64,000 nt of DNA from Larix kaempferi. Lineage: Eukaryota; Streptophyta; Pinopsida; Pinales; Pinaceae. The DNA lies in the NCBI GenBank assembly GCA_027924585.1, contig BSBM01000877.1:906501-970500 (forward strand), written 5' to 3'. Positions 36,992 to 49,838 of the stretch are shown one piece after another (position 1 is the first letter of the stretch; each line of letters opens with the position of its first letter). A program made the position numbers and the translations under genes. The notes beneath the pieces were generated by a model, which saw only the letters and a program-made list of their open reading frames with translations, was not told where the DNA came from and ran no database searches.

Positions 36992-38962
36992 TTATACATC
37001 TTATATGTTGGGAGGCATTGCGTTTTGTTAGGAGTTTTATATATTGAAAGATTGTATATTTTATTTATTTATTTATATATATGAAGAATGTACCTTATAT
37101 ATATTATAGATATAGAAAGGTAAGTAAGGATACATTTAAATGTTTTACAACAATTCTTTCTTATTTTTATAGGCTTAAGGGTTTCAAGCATATATAACAA
37201 GAAGTACTATCCTCGGACTTTATATTTAAGGACTAAACTTAAATGAGGTTTTTTTTAAGATTTTATATATTTCTTAAATGTATAAGGTGAGCACTCCGGG
37301 ATTACAGTGGTCGCTGGACAGGTGGCCAACAGGTTTTCAATCTACTCCACTTGCTAAAACTAGTTGTCTTCCAGGTATCCACTACTGCAAACATTCAAAT
37401 TCATGAGAATGGTGGAATTGGAATAAGATGTGTCTACTCATCTTAATTATATTTAGAAGTAGAATGGGAATACTTTTAGTTATGTCAAATACATGTGAAA
37501 AGTAAAAGATATCATAATTAATGCTACGGAGTCATTGTGTTATAAGTGGTGATGTTTAAACTATTAGGACATTCTATAACTTATGAAGAAAAATATTATT
37601 CATGTCTAAAAGTCCAACTAGTTACAATGAGTACCGTCATAATTGTTATTAAATATAACGGTTGAATACAATGGAGAACATATGTATTAGATGAGCGTTG
37701 AAGAAATGACGACTTTTATAAAATACATTATATAGTTGAGACCTTTAGGTGAAGTAAAAGATGGGAAGTTTGATGTCAAGAAATTGTTGAATAACTAATG
37801 TAAACCTTAGAAAACTGTGACAAAAAAAAAAAAAAAGATCACTCGTTCAACATGAAGGACGCTACATTGGGGGTGAATTGAAGTATATGCTTATGCCCTT
37901 AAAATTAATATTTCGATAATCGGTTAGTACTTATTCATGGTGAAAGAAAATGCACCAAATATTGTTGGAAGTTAAACTAATGAAAGCTACATGGTGTCAA
38001 CAATAGAATGAAAAACCTGAAGGAGTGTTTAGATGGATTTTAGTAAACTAAAGGAGAAGAGATGGTATGTGTATTAAATGATTTGTTTGAAGTTATGGCT
38101 TAGAGTAATTAAATCATGAGTTATGATTGTTATTCTAATCATCATTCCATAATAAGATTTGATATGAGTGGTGATAATTGTCTTCTAAGCTAAGTTTATG
38201 GCATACACTTGTTACGAAGATCGACGTAGAAAAATCGAAGCTGCAATTTTTACTTCTTCTCCTTCGGTAAGGATACTCCCAGCTTCTCAAACAGGTTAGA
38301 ATTCTTCTTCTCTAAAAAAATTGCTAGTATGAATGATTGAATGGAATTTAGGGTTCATATACTTTGATGATGGGTTATGCGTCAAGAATTTTATCGATTG
38401 GTTGTAAATGCTTATTTTTTTGAAATCAAGGTGATGGCTTCGCAGGTATGCACTACTAATTTGTAATCGTGCTTTGAAATGTGAAAAGAGAGAAGTTAAA
38501 CTTACTTGAATGATAGAATTTTAATTGTGCTTAAGTTAGGAAGAGAAGAAAACTTTGCATGACGTTGTTTATAAAAATATGAGATTATACTAAGTAAATG
38601 GCACTCCAATATTTAATTATACTTTGGATTATGAGAAGAGAGAGGTTGCATGAAAGATAAGTTTAGTAATGGTTAAAGTATGTATTGAAGAACTGAATTG
38701 GAAAGGGTAAATTCCTATTTTGAAATTCGGACATTGTTTTAAAACATATGATAGTTATATGCAATTATAGAAAAGGAAGAAGTTGGAATTGAAGATTTTA
38801 TTCCTTATGCTGAAATATGTTGGTGCTTTAAGGATTTTCGTGAATGATATACTTATAGTTTTGTTGAATGGAAAGAATTTATTGTAGACGATTTCAATCC
38901 TGGTTACAATGAGTGAGTCAAGAGAGAACTGCTGTGGGGATTGCTACACTAGGAAAGGTACG
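36992..38962 (+). other. Right internal region of element C, noncoding
   Basis: AT-rich sequence with no ORF above about 60 codons. The homopolymer run near 37823 and scattered short coding-like phrases (for example around 38430-38460) do not add up to a gene. It is continuous with 3740-7629 once element A is removed. Confidence 0.6.
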
Positions 38963-39317
38963 TGTAATGCCCCTAAAATGACTATGGACTTTAAGAGCAC
39001 CTGTCGAGTGACCCGGCAGAACAAACTTCAATAAAGTGGCCCTTCGAGTTAGGATGTGTCTTAATAAGGGAGAATCACCTGATGATGTGCATGACTATAG
39101 TTGATAAACGAATTAATGAATTGAATTATATGTGTGGACTGGGATAATTGATTGATCAATTCTTGCTTGAATTCTTAGCCTTGATTGGTCAAGTCAAAGT
39201 ATTGTAGGACAACTATAGTCCTAGCTTTGTGACTTGAGAGGACGCAACTGAGATGTGTCATAGATTTCCGCATTTATTCTGAACTTCGGGATGAATTTCT
39301 AAATAAGTAGGGGTGTA
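38963..39317 (+). repeat. Relic LTR start inside the 3' end of C, and polypurine tract
   Basis: TGTAATGCCCCTAAAATGACT at 38963 is a diverged LTR opening like that at 34115 in B. After ~300 bp come GAACTTCGGGATGAATTTCT and a purine run ending GTAGGGGTGTA at 39317, against the 3' LTR. Confidence 0.7.
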
Positions 39318-40809
39318 TGTAGTGCCCCTAGACTACTGTAGACATTGAGGGCACTTGCTTAGTGACCCGACTATTTGAAACATTAATAAAATAATCTTTT
39401 GATTTTATTTTGAGTATATTTATGATTACGATTGATTGTAAATCAATAAAATAATGATATATGGTTGTGAGAAATGTGTGTAGCGACAGGTGAACCGGTT
39501 CACCGAAGGACACACAAAGAAATATGAAGGGTCGTAGAGTACGGGTAAATCACACACAGGGGAAGCGACGATGATGTCAACTTCCGACAAGAATACCATG
39601 CATGAGCAGATAAGCATTGATCCGCTTGCTCAAGAGGAATGCGTGAGGACGTACGAGGTGGGCCACGACGGAGCTGGTCACGTACGAGTTGAGGGGCGCG
39701 CAGTGAGAACGGACTCACTCCTCAGCGCCATTAGTCCCTAGATAGCATGTAGACGGAGGATGGATGGTAATGATTCCTAAAATCCCTACAAGATTTCCCT
39801 CAAGTCAAAACGGAAAGATGGTGGCAGAAGGGCCCAACGATGCAGTACCCTGTCAAGAACGGAAAGAATGGACGCAAGGACCCAACGAGGTGGTACCATG
39901 CCAAGGAATGGAAACCATGGATGATTGGACCCGATGGAGTGGTGCCATGTCAGGGGATTAAAAAATTAAGGAACCAGGAGCCGAACGACGCGGCACCGTG
40001 ATCCTAGTGAGTTTGATTGTTAAATTAAACTGCATAAAAACTTAGGAGAATAACTCTAGATTATTATTTAGCAAATGCATAACAATAGCTTAGACATTTG
40101 CACATGAATAGTTATTTTGTTTAGCATTTAAATTAATAGAAATTATTATTTAGGAGCAAAATAGATTAGACACCTAGTCAACTAAAAGCTAGGAGTTGAT
40201 TAAAATATCTGGGGGACAAACTAGAGCAAACTTAGGGATGTAGGTGCACTTCCGAGAGAAACTGACACTTGGATGGGTGAGTGTTTTAATTAAATAAATA
40301 ATTAAAAATATTTAATTATGCATGAAGCGACATGTGTCGCAAGATATTTCCCTTTATAAGGAAGGCTTAAGGAATGGGTAAGGGGCCCATAATTTGGACG
40401 ATTGTCGTAATTTTCGAATACCTCAAAGACTTGCTACTATCTAAGGGTTTGGCTTAGAAATCCTGGTGGGAAGGGAATCCCAAGCTGAATTTCTGAAATA
40501 CTTGTGTGAGCTCTACGACCCAAAGCTCGGGGGAGGCCATGCGACTGAAAGCATGAGCCTATGGTTGGGTGGCGAAGCTAACGGTTGCTTCGCCTATGGT
40601 TAAACGAGCTTTGCTGGAGGGGTCCTACGGAAGACACAGACAACAATGGACCAGTTGGATCGGGTTGATAGGTTAAGGTTTGCTTATTTTTGTTAAGTTA
40701 TTCACTCTTTTATTTTATTTTTCCAATAACTATAATGGCTAATTTGTTTGTATGAAGTTTTTAAAGTTTCAGGTTCAGTTCAAGGGGGGCCTAAAGGAGG
40801 GGTCCTACA
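39318..40809 (+). repeat. 3' LTR of element C
   Basis: A 1492-bp copy of 2234-3725 ending GGGGTCCTACA. TATAAG is at 40355 and the hairpin at 40571-40594. It is followed by the TATAA target duplication (40810-40814) and, about 140 bp on, by the second FCP1-like exon. Confidence 0.93.
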
Positions 40810-40955
40810 TATAAAAAAACTATTCCACGGAAATTACATTTATTTTTTTCATTAAGTTGTTTGTTTGGGAGTGGAAATAAATTGCATATGTTTTGATGCC
40901 ATTAAGTAATGAAGTTTTGAAGTGAAAATATGTTAATGTTATATATGTGGCAGCA

Positions 40956-41564
40956 ATGCAGATGGGAGTTAATATCATTCGGAAGATCTTGTTGATCTTT
41001 GAAATGGAAGGAGTATTCTTCTCGTCGTATTCCAAAGATGAAACGAGTTGTCAAATTCAAAGAAAACCAGATTGGGAGCTTGGTGATAGATCCTACTTTT
41101 GTATGCCTTTTCAATTAGAAGTATTAAAATACTGCCTAAAACATTATGATGTTGTGATATGGACATCAAATGTTACTAACAAGTACATTCGACAAGTACT
41201 TGAAAAATCAAATATTGATACAAGTGACTTTGAATTCATATGGGATAGGTCCCATTGTCACTTGCAAACAAAATCCAAATCATGTAGTATGATACAGTTT
41301 TATGAGAAAAGGCTAAGCGACGTGTGGTCCCAATATGGAAATAAGTACACAGAATCAAATGTATTGCTAATAGATACATCAAAGCCTACTTCTCAATTCC
41401 TTGGATATCGGTCAAACTGTATCTTAATAAAGGCTTATATAGGACATGAACACGATACTTGGCTTGTGCAAGTACTATTCCCCTTTTTAAAGACACTTCA
41501 TCGTATCAAACAGAAACGCAACTACATTCGAATGTTCAATAGAACATTGAGTTCTTTGTATTAA
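40956..41564 (+). CDS. FCP1-like HAD-fold protein 2, probable pseudophosphatase (exon or single-exon gene)
   Basis: A 202-codon frame from ATG 40956 to TAA 41562, nearly all one FCP1-like HAD domain. Landmarks are KILLIFEMEG at the nucleophile loop, VVIWTSNV, FEFIWDRSHC (plant FCP1-like proteins have a similar WDQSHC), VLLIDTSKPT, and DTWLVQVLFPFL. As in the gene at 368-1322, the first Asp is replaced by FE and the later DD pair is reduced (IDT), so catalysis is unlikely. The frame is open a little upstream (GTG 40947). Acceptor-like GGCAG or TGCAG at 40949-40961 could instead make this the last exon of a spliced gene, as in gene 1. The outer retrotransposon lies only ~140 bp upstream, so any 5' exons would be separated by 38.6 kb. 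Expression is unknown. Confidence 0.72.
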   Translation: MQMGVNIIRKILLIFEMEGVFFSSYSKDETSCQIQRKPDWELGDRSYFCMPFQLEVLKYCLKHYDVVIWTSNVTNKYIRQVLEKSNIDTSDFEFIWDRSHCHLQTKSKSCSMIQFYEKRLSDVWSQYGNKYTESNVLLIDTSKPTSQFLGYRSNCILIKAYIGHEHDTWLVQVLFPFLKTLHRIKQKRNYIRMFNRTLSSLY

Positions 41565-44500
41565 GTGAAGATATTATTTTATGGAAATTTGTTGACGATT
41601 ACATTGCAATATTTCAATACAAGTTGGACACATTTTTTGGTGAATTAATTTGTATGATTTTATAACTTTTATAGATAGATGATAATTGACAATGATATAT
41701 AAATACAATTATTAGTATTATTTATGATTGCTTTTAGATTGACAAGTTTTTGCATCATACAACACTTGATTTCCCCATTCAAAATATTTTCTAAATTTGT
41801 GCTCTTAAATCAACTATTTGTAATTTAAATCATCTCATAAAAGCCAACAAGGCATGCAAGAAACTCTCTTTAGTTTTATTTATCTATATGTATTAATACA
41901 AGTGCATTACAACACTTGATTTCTCTATTCAAAATATTTTTTAAATTACATACTCTTAAATCAATTATTTGTAATTTAAATCATCTCACAAAAGCCAACA
42001 AGGAATGAAGTTCTCTTTAGTTTTATTGATCTATATGCATTAATACAAGTGACACACAAATTTTGAATTAAACCTCCATCTATATAAAAGCACATTTCTT
42101 ACAAAAAATATTACTTCAATGATAATGAGTGCTAAGTGTACTAGAATTTAGATTAAAGCATGATGAGTCATAGATGAATGATTTTGAAAGGTATAGTTTC
42201 CTAATCTATAACTTATTGTAAATGTGTATTCTTAAGTTAATAGTTTATAATTGCAATAATCTCATATAAGCCAACAAGACATGAAATAAATTATTGATCT
42301 TATTAGCCTATATTCATTAATATGGGGAGTTTATCAATGCAATATGTAATTTTTGAAATAAAACCCCATATAATTGAAGTTGCAATTGTTTTAAAACACA
42401 AATGAGTTCTTTGTATTAAGTGAAGATATTATTTTATGGAAATCTGTTGACGATTACATTGCAATATTTCAATACAAGTTGGACACATTTTTTGGTGAAT
42501 TAATTTGTATGATTTTATAACTTTTATAGATAGATGATAATTGACAATGATATATAAATACAATTATTAGTATTATTTATGATTGCTTTTAGATTGACAA
42601 GTTTTTGCATCATACAACACTTGATTTCCCCATTCAAAATATTTTCTAAATTTGTGCTCTTAAATCAACTATTTTTAATTTAAATCATCTCATAAAAGGC
42701 AACAAGGCATGCAAGAAACTCTCTTTAGTTTTATTTGCCTATATGTATTAATACAAGTGCATTACAACACTTGATTTCTCTATTCAAAATATTTTTTAAA
42801 TTACATACTCTTAAATCAATTATTTGTAATTTAAATCATCTCACAAAAGCCAACAAGGAATGAAGTTCTCTTTAGTTTTATTGATCTATATGCATTAATA
42901 CAAGTGACACACAAACTTTGAATTAAACCTCCATCTATATAAAAGCACATTTCTTACAAAAAATATTACTTCAATGATAATGAGTGCTAAGTGTACTAGA
43001 ATTTAGATTAAAGCATGATGAGTCATAGATGAATGATTTTGAAAGGTATAGGCATTTGATTTCCCAATCTATAACTTACTGTAAATGTGTATTCTTAAGT
43101 TAATAGTTCATAATTGCAATAATCTCATATAAGCCAACAAGACATGAAATAAATTATTGACTCTTATTAGCCTATATTCATTAATATGAGGAGTTTATCA
43201 ATGCAATATGTAATTTTTGAAATAAAACCCCATATAATTGAAGTTGCAATTGTTTTAAAACACAAATGAGTTCTTTGTATTAAGTGAAGATATTATTTTA
43301 TGGAAATTTGTTGACGATTACATTGCAATATTTCAATACAAGTTGGACACATTTTTTGGTGAATTAATTTGTATGATTTTATAACTTTTATAGATAGATG
43401 ATAATTGACAATGATATATAAATACAATTATTAGTATTATTTATGATTGCTTTTAGATTGAGAAGTTTTTGCATCATACAACACTTGATTTCCCCATTCA
43501 AAATATTTTCTAAATTTGTGCTCTTAAATCAACTATTTGTAATTTAAATCATCTCATAAAAGCCAACAAGGCATGCAAGAAACTCTCTTTAGTTTTATTT
43601 GTCTATATGTATTAATACAAGTGCATTACAACACTTGATTTCTCTATTCAAAATATTTTTTAAATTACATACTCTTAAATCAATTATTTGTAATTTAAAT
43701 CATCTCACAAAAGCCAACAAGGAATGAAGTTCTCTTTAGTTTTATTGATCTATATGCATTAATACAAGTGACACACAAATTTTGAATTAAACCTCCGTCT
43801 ATATAAAAGCACATTTCTTACAAAAAATATTACTTCAATGATAATGAGTGCTAAGTGTACTAGAATTTAGATTAAAGCATGATGAGTCATAGATCCATGA
43901 TTTTGAAAGGTATAGGCATTTGATTTCCCAATCTATAACTTATTGTAAATGTGTATTCTTAAGTTAATAGTTTATAATTGCAATAATATCATATAAGCCA
44001 ACAAGACATGAAATAAATTATTGACTGTTATTAGCCTATATTCAGTAATATGAGGAGTTTATCAATGCAATATGTAATTTTTTAAATAAAACCCCATATA
44101 ATTGAAGTTGCAATTGTTTTAAAACACAAATGAGTGCTTTGTATTAAGTGAAGATATTATTTTATGGAAATCTGTTGACGATTACATTGCAATATTTCAA
44201 TACAAGTTGGACACATTTTTTGGTGAATTAATTTCTATGATTTTATAACTTTTATAGATAGATCATAATTGACAATGATATATAAATACAATTATTAGTA
44301 TTATTTATGATTGCTTTTAGATTCACAAGTTTTTGCATCATACAACACTTGATTTCCCCATTCAAAATATTTTCTAAATTTGTGCTCTTAAATCAACTAT
44401 TTGTAATTTAAATTATCTCATAAAAGCCAACAAGGCATGCAAGAAACTCTCTTTAGTTTTATTTGTCTATATGTATTAATACAAGTGTATTACAACACTT

Positions 44501-47500
44501 GATTTCTCTATTCAAAATATTTTTTTAATTACATACTCTTAAATCAATTATTTGTAATTTAAATCATCTCACAAAAGCGAACAAGGAATGAAGTTCTCTT
44601 TAGCTTTATTGATCTATATGCATTAATACAAGTGACACACAAATTTTGAATTAAACCTCCATCTATATAAAAGCACATTTCTTACAAAAAATATTACTTC
44701 AATGATAATGAGTGCTAAGTGTACTAGAATTTAGATTAAAGCATGATGAGTCATAGATGAATGATTTTGAAAGGTATAGGCATTTGATTTCCCAATCTAT
44801 AACTTATTGTAAATGTGCATTCTTAAGTTAATATTTTATAATTGCAATAATCTCATATAAGCCAACAAGACATGAAATAAATTATTGACTGTTATTAGCC
44901 TATATTCATTAATATGAGGAGTTTATCAATGCAATATGTAATTTTTGAAATAAAACCCCATATAATTGAAGTCGCAATTGTTTTAAAACACAAATGAGTT
45001 CTTTGTATTAAGTGAAGATATTATTTTATGGAAATTTGTTGACGAATACATTGCAATATTTCAATACAAGTTGGACACATTTTTTGGTGAATTAATTTGT
45101 ATGATTTTATAACTTTTATAGATAGATGATAATTGACAATGATATATAAATACAATTATTAGTATTATTTATGATTGCTTTTAGATTGACAAGTTTTTGC
45201 ATCATACAACACTTGATTTCCCCATTCAAAATATTTTCTAAATTTGTGCTCTTAAATCAACGATTTGTAATTTAAATCATCTCATAAAAGCCAACAAGGC
45301 ATGCAAGAAACTCTCTTTAGTTTTATTTATCTATATGTATTAATACAAGTGCATTACAACACTTGATTTCTCTATTCAAAATATTTTTTAAATTACATAC
45401 TCTTTAATCAGTTATTTGTAATTTAAATCATCTCACAAAAGCCAACAAAGAATGAAGTTCTCTTTAGTTTTATTGATCTATTTGCATTAATACAAGTGAC
45501 ACACAAATTTTGAATTAAACCTCCATCTATATAAAAGCACATTTCTTACAAAAAATATTACTTCAATGATAATGAGTGCTAAGTGTACTAGAATTTAGAT
45601 TAAAGCATGATGAGTCATAGATGAATGATTTTGAAAGATATAGGCATTTGATTTCCCAATCTATAACTTATTGTAAATGTGTATTCTTAAGTTAATAGTT
45701 TATAATTGCAATAATCTCATATAAGCCAACAAGACATGAAATAAATTATTGACTGTTATTAGCCTATATTCATTAATATGAGGAGTTTATCAATGCAATA
45801 TGTAATTTTTGAAATAAAACCCCATATAATGTAAGTTGCAATTGTTTTAAAACACAAATGAGTTCTTTGTATTAAGTGAAGATATTATTTTATGGAAATT
45901 TGTTGACGATTACATTGTAATATTTCAATACAAGTTGAACACATTTTTTGGTGAATTAATTTGTATGATTTTATAGCTTTTATAGATAGATGATAATTGA
46001 CAATGATATATAAATACAATTATTAGTATTATTTATGATTTCTTTTAGATTGACAAGTTTTTGCATCTTACAACACTTGATTTCCCCATTCAAAATATTT
46101 TCTAAATTTGTGCTCTTAAATCAACTATTTCTAATTTAAATCATCTCATAAAAGCCAACAAGGCATGCAAGAAACTCTCTTTAGTTTTATTTATCTAAAT
46201 GTATTAATACAACTACATTACAACACTTGATTTCTCTATTCAAAATATTTTTTAAATTACATACTCTTAAATCAATTATTTGTAATTTAAATCATCTCAC
46301 AAAAGCCAACAAGGAATGAAGTTCTCTTTAGTTTTATTGCTCTATATGCATTAATACAAGTGACACACAAATTTTGAATTAAACCTCCATCTATATAAAA
46401 GCACATTTCTTACAAAAAATATTACTTCAATGATAATGAGTGCTAAGTGTACTAGAATTTAGATTAAAGCATGATGAGTCATAGATGAATGATTTTGAAA
46501 GGTATAGGCATTTGATTTCCCAATCGATAACTTATTGTAAATGTGTATTCTTAAGTTAATAGTTTATAATTGCAATAATCTCATATAAGCCAACAAGACA
46601 TGAAATAAATTATTGACTGTTATTAGCCTATATTCATTAATATGAGGAGTTTATCAATGCAATATGTAATTTTTGAAATAAAACCCCATATAATTGAAGT
46701 TGCAATTGTTTTAAAACACAAATGAGTTCTTTGTATTAAGTGAAGATATTATTTTATGGAAATTTGTTGATGATTACATTGCAATATTTCAATACAAGTT
46801 GGACACATTTTTTGGTGAATTAATTTGTATGATTTTATAACTTTTATAGATAGATGATAATTGACAATGATATATAAATACAATTATTAGTATTAATTAT
46901 GATTGCTTTTAGATTGACAAGTTTTTGCATCATACAACACTTGATTTCCCTATTCAAAATATTTTCTAAATTTGTGCTCTTAAATCAACTATTTGTAATT
47001 TAAATCATCTCATAAAATCCAACAAGGGATGCAAGAAACTCTCTTTAGTTTTATTTATCTATATGTATTAATACAAGTGCATTACAACACTTGATTTCTC
47101 TATTCAAAATATTTTTTAAATTACATACTCTTAAATCAATTATTTGTAATTTAAATCATCTCACAAAAGCCAACAAGGAATGAAGTTCTCTTTAGTTTTA
47201 TTGATCTATATGCATTAATACAAGTGACACACAAATTTTGAATTAAACCTCCATCTATATAAAAGCACATTTCTTACAAAAAATATTACTTCAATGATAA
47301 TGAGTGCTAACTATACTAGAATTTAAATTAAAGCATGATGAGTCATAGATGAATGATTTTGAAAGGTATAGGCATTTGATTTCCCAATCTATAACTTATT
47401 GTAAATGTGTATTCTTAAGTTAATAGTTTATAATTGCAATAATCTCATATAAGCCAACAAGAAATGAAATAAATTATTCACTGTTATTAGCCTATATTCA

Positions 47501-48450
47501 TTAATATGAGGAGTTTATGAATGCAATATGTAATTTTTGAAATAAAACCCCATATAATTGAAGTTGCAATTGTTTTAAAACACAAATGAGTTCTTTGTAT
47601 TAAGTGAAGATATTATTTTATGGAAATTTGTTGACGATTACATTGCAATATTTCAATACAAGTTGGACACATTTTTTGGTGAATTAATTTGTATGATTTT
47701 ATAACTTTTATAGATAGATGATAATTGACAGTGATATATAAATACAATTATTAGTATTATTTATGATTTCTTTTAGATTGACAAGTTTTTTGCATCTTAC
47801 AACACTTGATTTCCCCATTCAAAATATTTTCTAAATTTGTGCTCTTAAATCAACTATTTGTAATTTAAATCATCTCATAAAAGCCAACAAGGCATGCAAG
47901 AAACTCTCTTTAGTTTTATTTATCTATATGTATTAATACAACTACATTACAACACTTGATTTCTCTATTCAAAATATTTTTTAAATGACATACTCTTAAA
48001 TCAATTATTTGTAATTTAAATCATCTCACAAAAGCCAACAAGGAATGAAGTTCTCTTTAGTTTTATTGATCTATATGCATTAATACAAGTGACACACAAA
48101 TTTTGAATTAAACCTCCATCTATATAAAAGCACATTTCTTACAAAAAATATTACTTCAATGATAATGAGTGCTAAGTGTACTAGAATTTAGATTAAAGCA
48201 TGATGAGTCATAGATGAATGATTTTGAAAGGTATAGGCATTTGATTTCCCAATCGATAACTTATTGTAAATGTGTATTCTTAAGTTAATAGTTTATAATT
48301 TCAATAATCTCATATAAGCCAACAAGACATGAAATAAATTATTGACTGTTATTAGCCTATATTCATTAATACGAGGAGTTTATCAATGCAATATGTAATT
48401 TTTTAAATAAAACCCCATATAATTGAAGTTGCAATTGTTTTAAAACACAA
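41548..48450 (+). repeat. Tandem array of eight ~864-bp units derived from the gene's 3' flank
   Basis: Units begin at the phrase TGAGTTCTTTGTATTAAGTG: 41548, 42403, 43267, 44131, 44995, 45859, 46723 and 47587, ending at 48450. The first is 855 bp (it lacks 9 bp in GGTATAGGCATTTGATTT); the others are 864 bp. Copies differ by a few substitutions each. The first unit starts inside the last codons of the FCP1-like ORF, so the array is amplified 3'-end DNA, not an imported satellite. Each unit contains about three diverged ~150-bp subrepeats (CACTTGATTTCC ... GCCAACAAGG) and an AATAAA. No ORF of note. Confidence 0.95.
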
Positions 48451-48451
48451 A

Positions 48452-48707
48452 ATTAATTGCTAATGAGTGCTAAGTGGTATTAAGGGTAGTACGAGATTGG
48501 TCATAAGTGAGTGACATTGAACTATAAGAAATTTGATTTCTCATTTCATTTTTTTGTAAGTTTGTATTATTAACTCATTTACGATTAATTGAAATAATCT
48601 CATAAAAGCCAACAAAGCATGAGATACGCTCTATCTTTTATCTTCTTGTATGCATTAAATGAATGTATAAATTTGATATGTATTTTTTGGAATAAAATAC
48701 AATGTAA
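48452..48707 (+). repeat. ~260-bp segment S, left copy
   Basis: Begins TTAATTGCTAATGAGTGCTAAG and ends AATACAATGTAAAAG. A close copy is at 49574-49838. Together they bracket the truncated FCP1-like copy, and their sequence is a further diverged form of the subrepeats in the 864-bp unit. Confidence 0.8.
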
Positions 48708-49086
48708 AAGCATTCAACATGTAGTTGAAAAATCAAATACCGATACAAGTGACTTTGAATTCATATGGGACAGGTCTCATTGTCACTTGCAAACAAAATT
48801 CAAATAATGTAGTGTGATACAATTTTATAAGAAAATGTTAAGTGATGTGTGGTCCAAATATGGAAATATGTACGAAGAATCAAATATATTGCTAATAGAT
48901 ACATCAAAGATTACTTCTCAATTCCCCGGATACCGGTCAAATTGTATCTTAACAAAGGCTTATATAGGACATGAACCTGATACTTGGCTTGTCCAAATTC
49001 TATTCCCCCTTTTTAAGACACTTCATCGTATCAAAGAGAAACGCAACTACATTCGAATGTTCAATAGAACATTGAGTTCTTTATAG
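48708..49086 (+). pseudogene. 5'-truncated FCP1-like domain copy with an internal stop
   Basis: Closely matches the C-terminal ~125 residues of the protein at 40956-41564, starting IQHVVEKSN where that has IRQVLEKSN. It retains FEFIWDRSHC, NILLIDTSKI and DTWLVQILFP. A TAA at 48805-48807 interrupts it; the same frame resumes immediately (VIQFYKKMLSDVW) and ends at a stop near 49084. The N-terminal half of the domain, with the nucleophile loop, is absent and replaced by segment S. It is a non-functional duplicate. Confidence 0.88.
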
Positions 49087-49573
49087 TAGGTGAAGATATT
49101 AATTTTTGAAATTTGTTAACGCGTACATTGCAATATTTCAATACAAGTTGGAGACATTTTTTGATGAATTAATTTGTATGTTTTTAAAACTTTTATAGAT
49201 AGATGAGAATTGACAATAATATTTAAATAAAATTATTAATATTATTTATGATTGCCTTTAGTTTGACATTTTTTTGCATCATACACCACTTGATTTCCCC
49301 ATTCAAAATATTTTTTTAATTTGCGTTCTTAAATCAAATATTTGTAATTAAAATCATCTCATAAAAGCCAACAAGGCACGCACAAAGTTTTGTAAATGTG
49401 TATTCTTAAGTTAATAGTTTATAATTGCAATAATCTCATATAAGCCAACAAGGCATGAAATAATTTATTGACTTTTATTTGCGTATATTCATTAATAAGA
49501 GGAGTTTATCAATGCAGTATGTAATTTTTGAAATAAAGCCCCATATAATTAAAGTTGCAATTGTTTAAAAACA
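49087..49573 (+). repeat. Shortened, diverged copy of the 864-bp unit
   Basis: The 3' flank of the pseudogene aligns to the start (GTGAAGATATTAATTTTTG) and end (GTAAATGTGTATTCTTAAG to AAACACAAAA) of the array unit, with the middle ~380 bp missing. It is more diverged than units within the array, so it predates their homogenisation. Confidence 0.8.
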
Positions 49574-49838
49574 CAAAATTTATTGCTAATGAGTGCTAAG
49601 TGGTATTAAGGGTAGTACGTGATTGGTCATAAGTGAGTGACATTGAACTATAAGAAATTTGATTTCTCAATTCATTTTTTTGTAAGTTTGTATTACTAAC
49701 TCAATTATGATTAACTGAAATAATCTCTTACAGGCCAACAAAGCACGAGATATGTTCTATCTTTTATCTTCTTATATGCATTAAATGAATGTATAAATGT
49801 GGTATGTAGTTTTTGGAATAAAATACAATGTAAAACCA
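49574..49838 (+). repeat. ~260-bp segment S, right copy
   Basis: Near-identical in layout to 48452-48707 (GCTAATGAGTGCTAAGTGG ... TTTGGAATAAAATACAATG), with scattered substitutions. Confidence 0.8.

Larger units (their letters stand above)
2234..40809 (+). mobile_element. Outer LTR retrotransposon C (noncoding, LARD-like), interrupted by element A
   Basis: The element is flanked by TATAA at 2229-2233 and 40810-40814. The 5' LTR 2234-3725 and 3' LTR 39318-40809 are both 1492 bp, begin TGTAGTGCCCC and end CCTACA. A primer site complementary to initiator tRNA-Met follows the 5' LTR and a purine run precedes the 3' LTR. Without A and its TSD the element would be 9214 bp with about 6.2 kb of internal sequence. 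No gag or pol is recognisable there, so it is non-autonomous, of the large retrotransposon derivative type. It is a relative of element B. It sits between two FCP1-like genes. Confidence 0.92.

Noticed and set aside
41548-48450. Array considered as a centromeric or CRISPR-like satellite
   Set aside because: The unit starts in the FCP1-like gene's own last codons and is AT-rich 3' flank. Length and lack of spacers exclude CRISPR, and nothing links it to centromeres.
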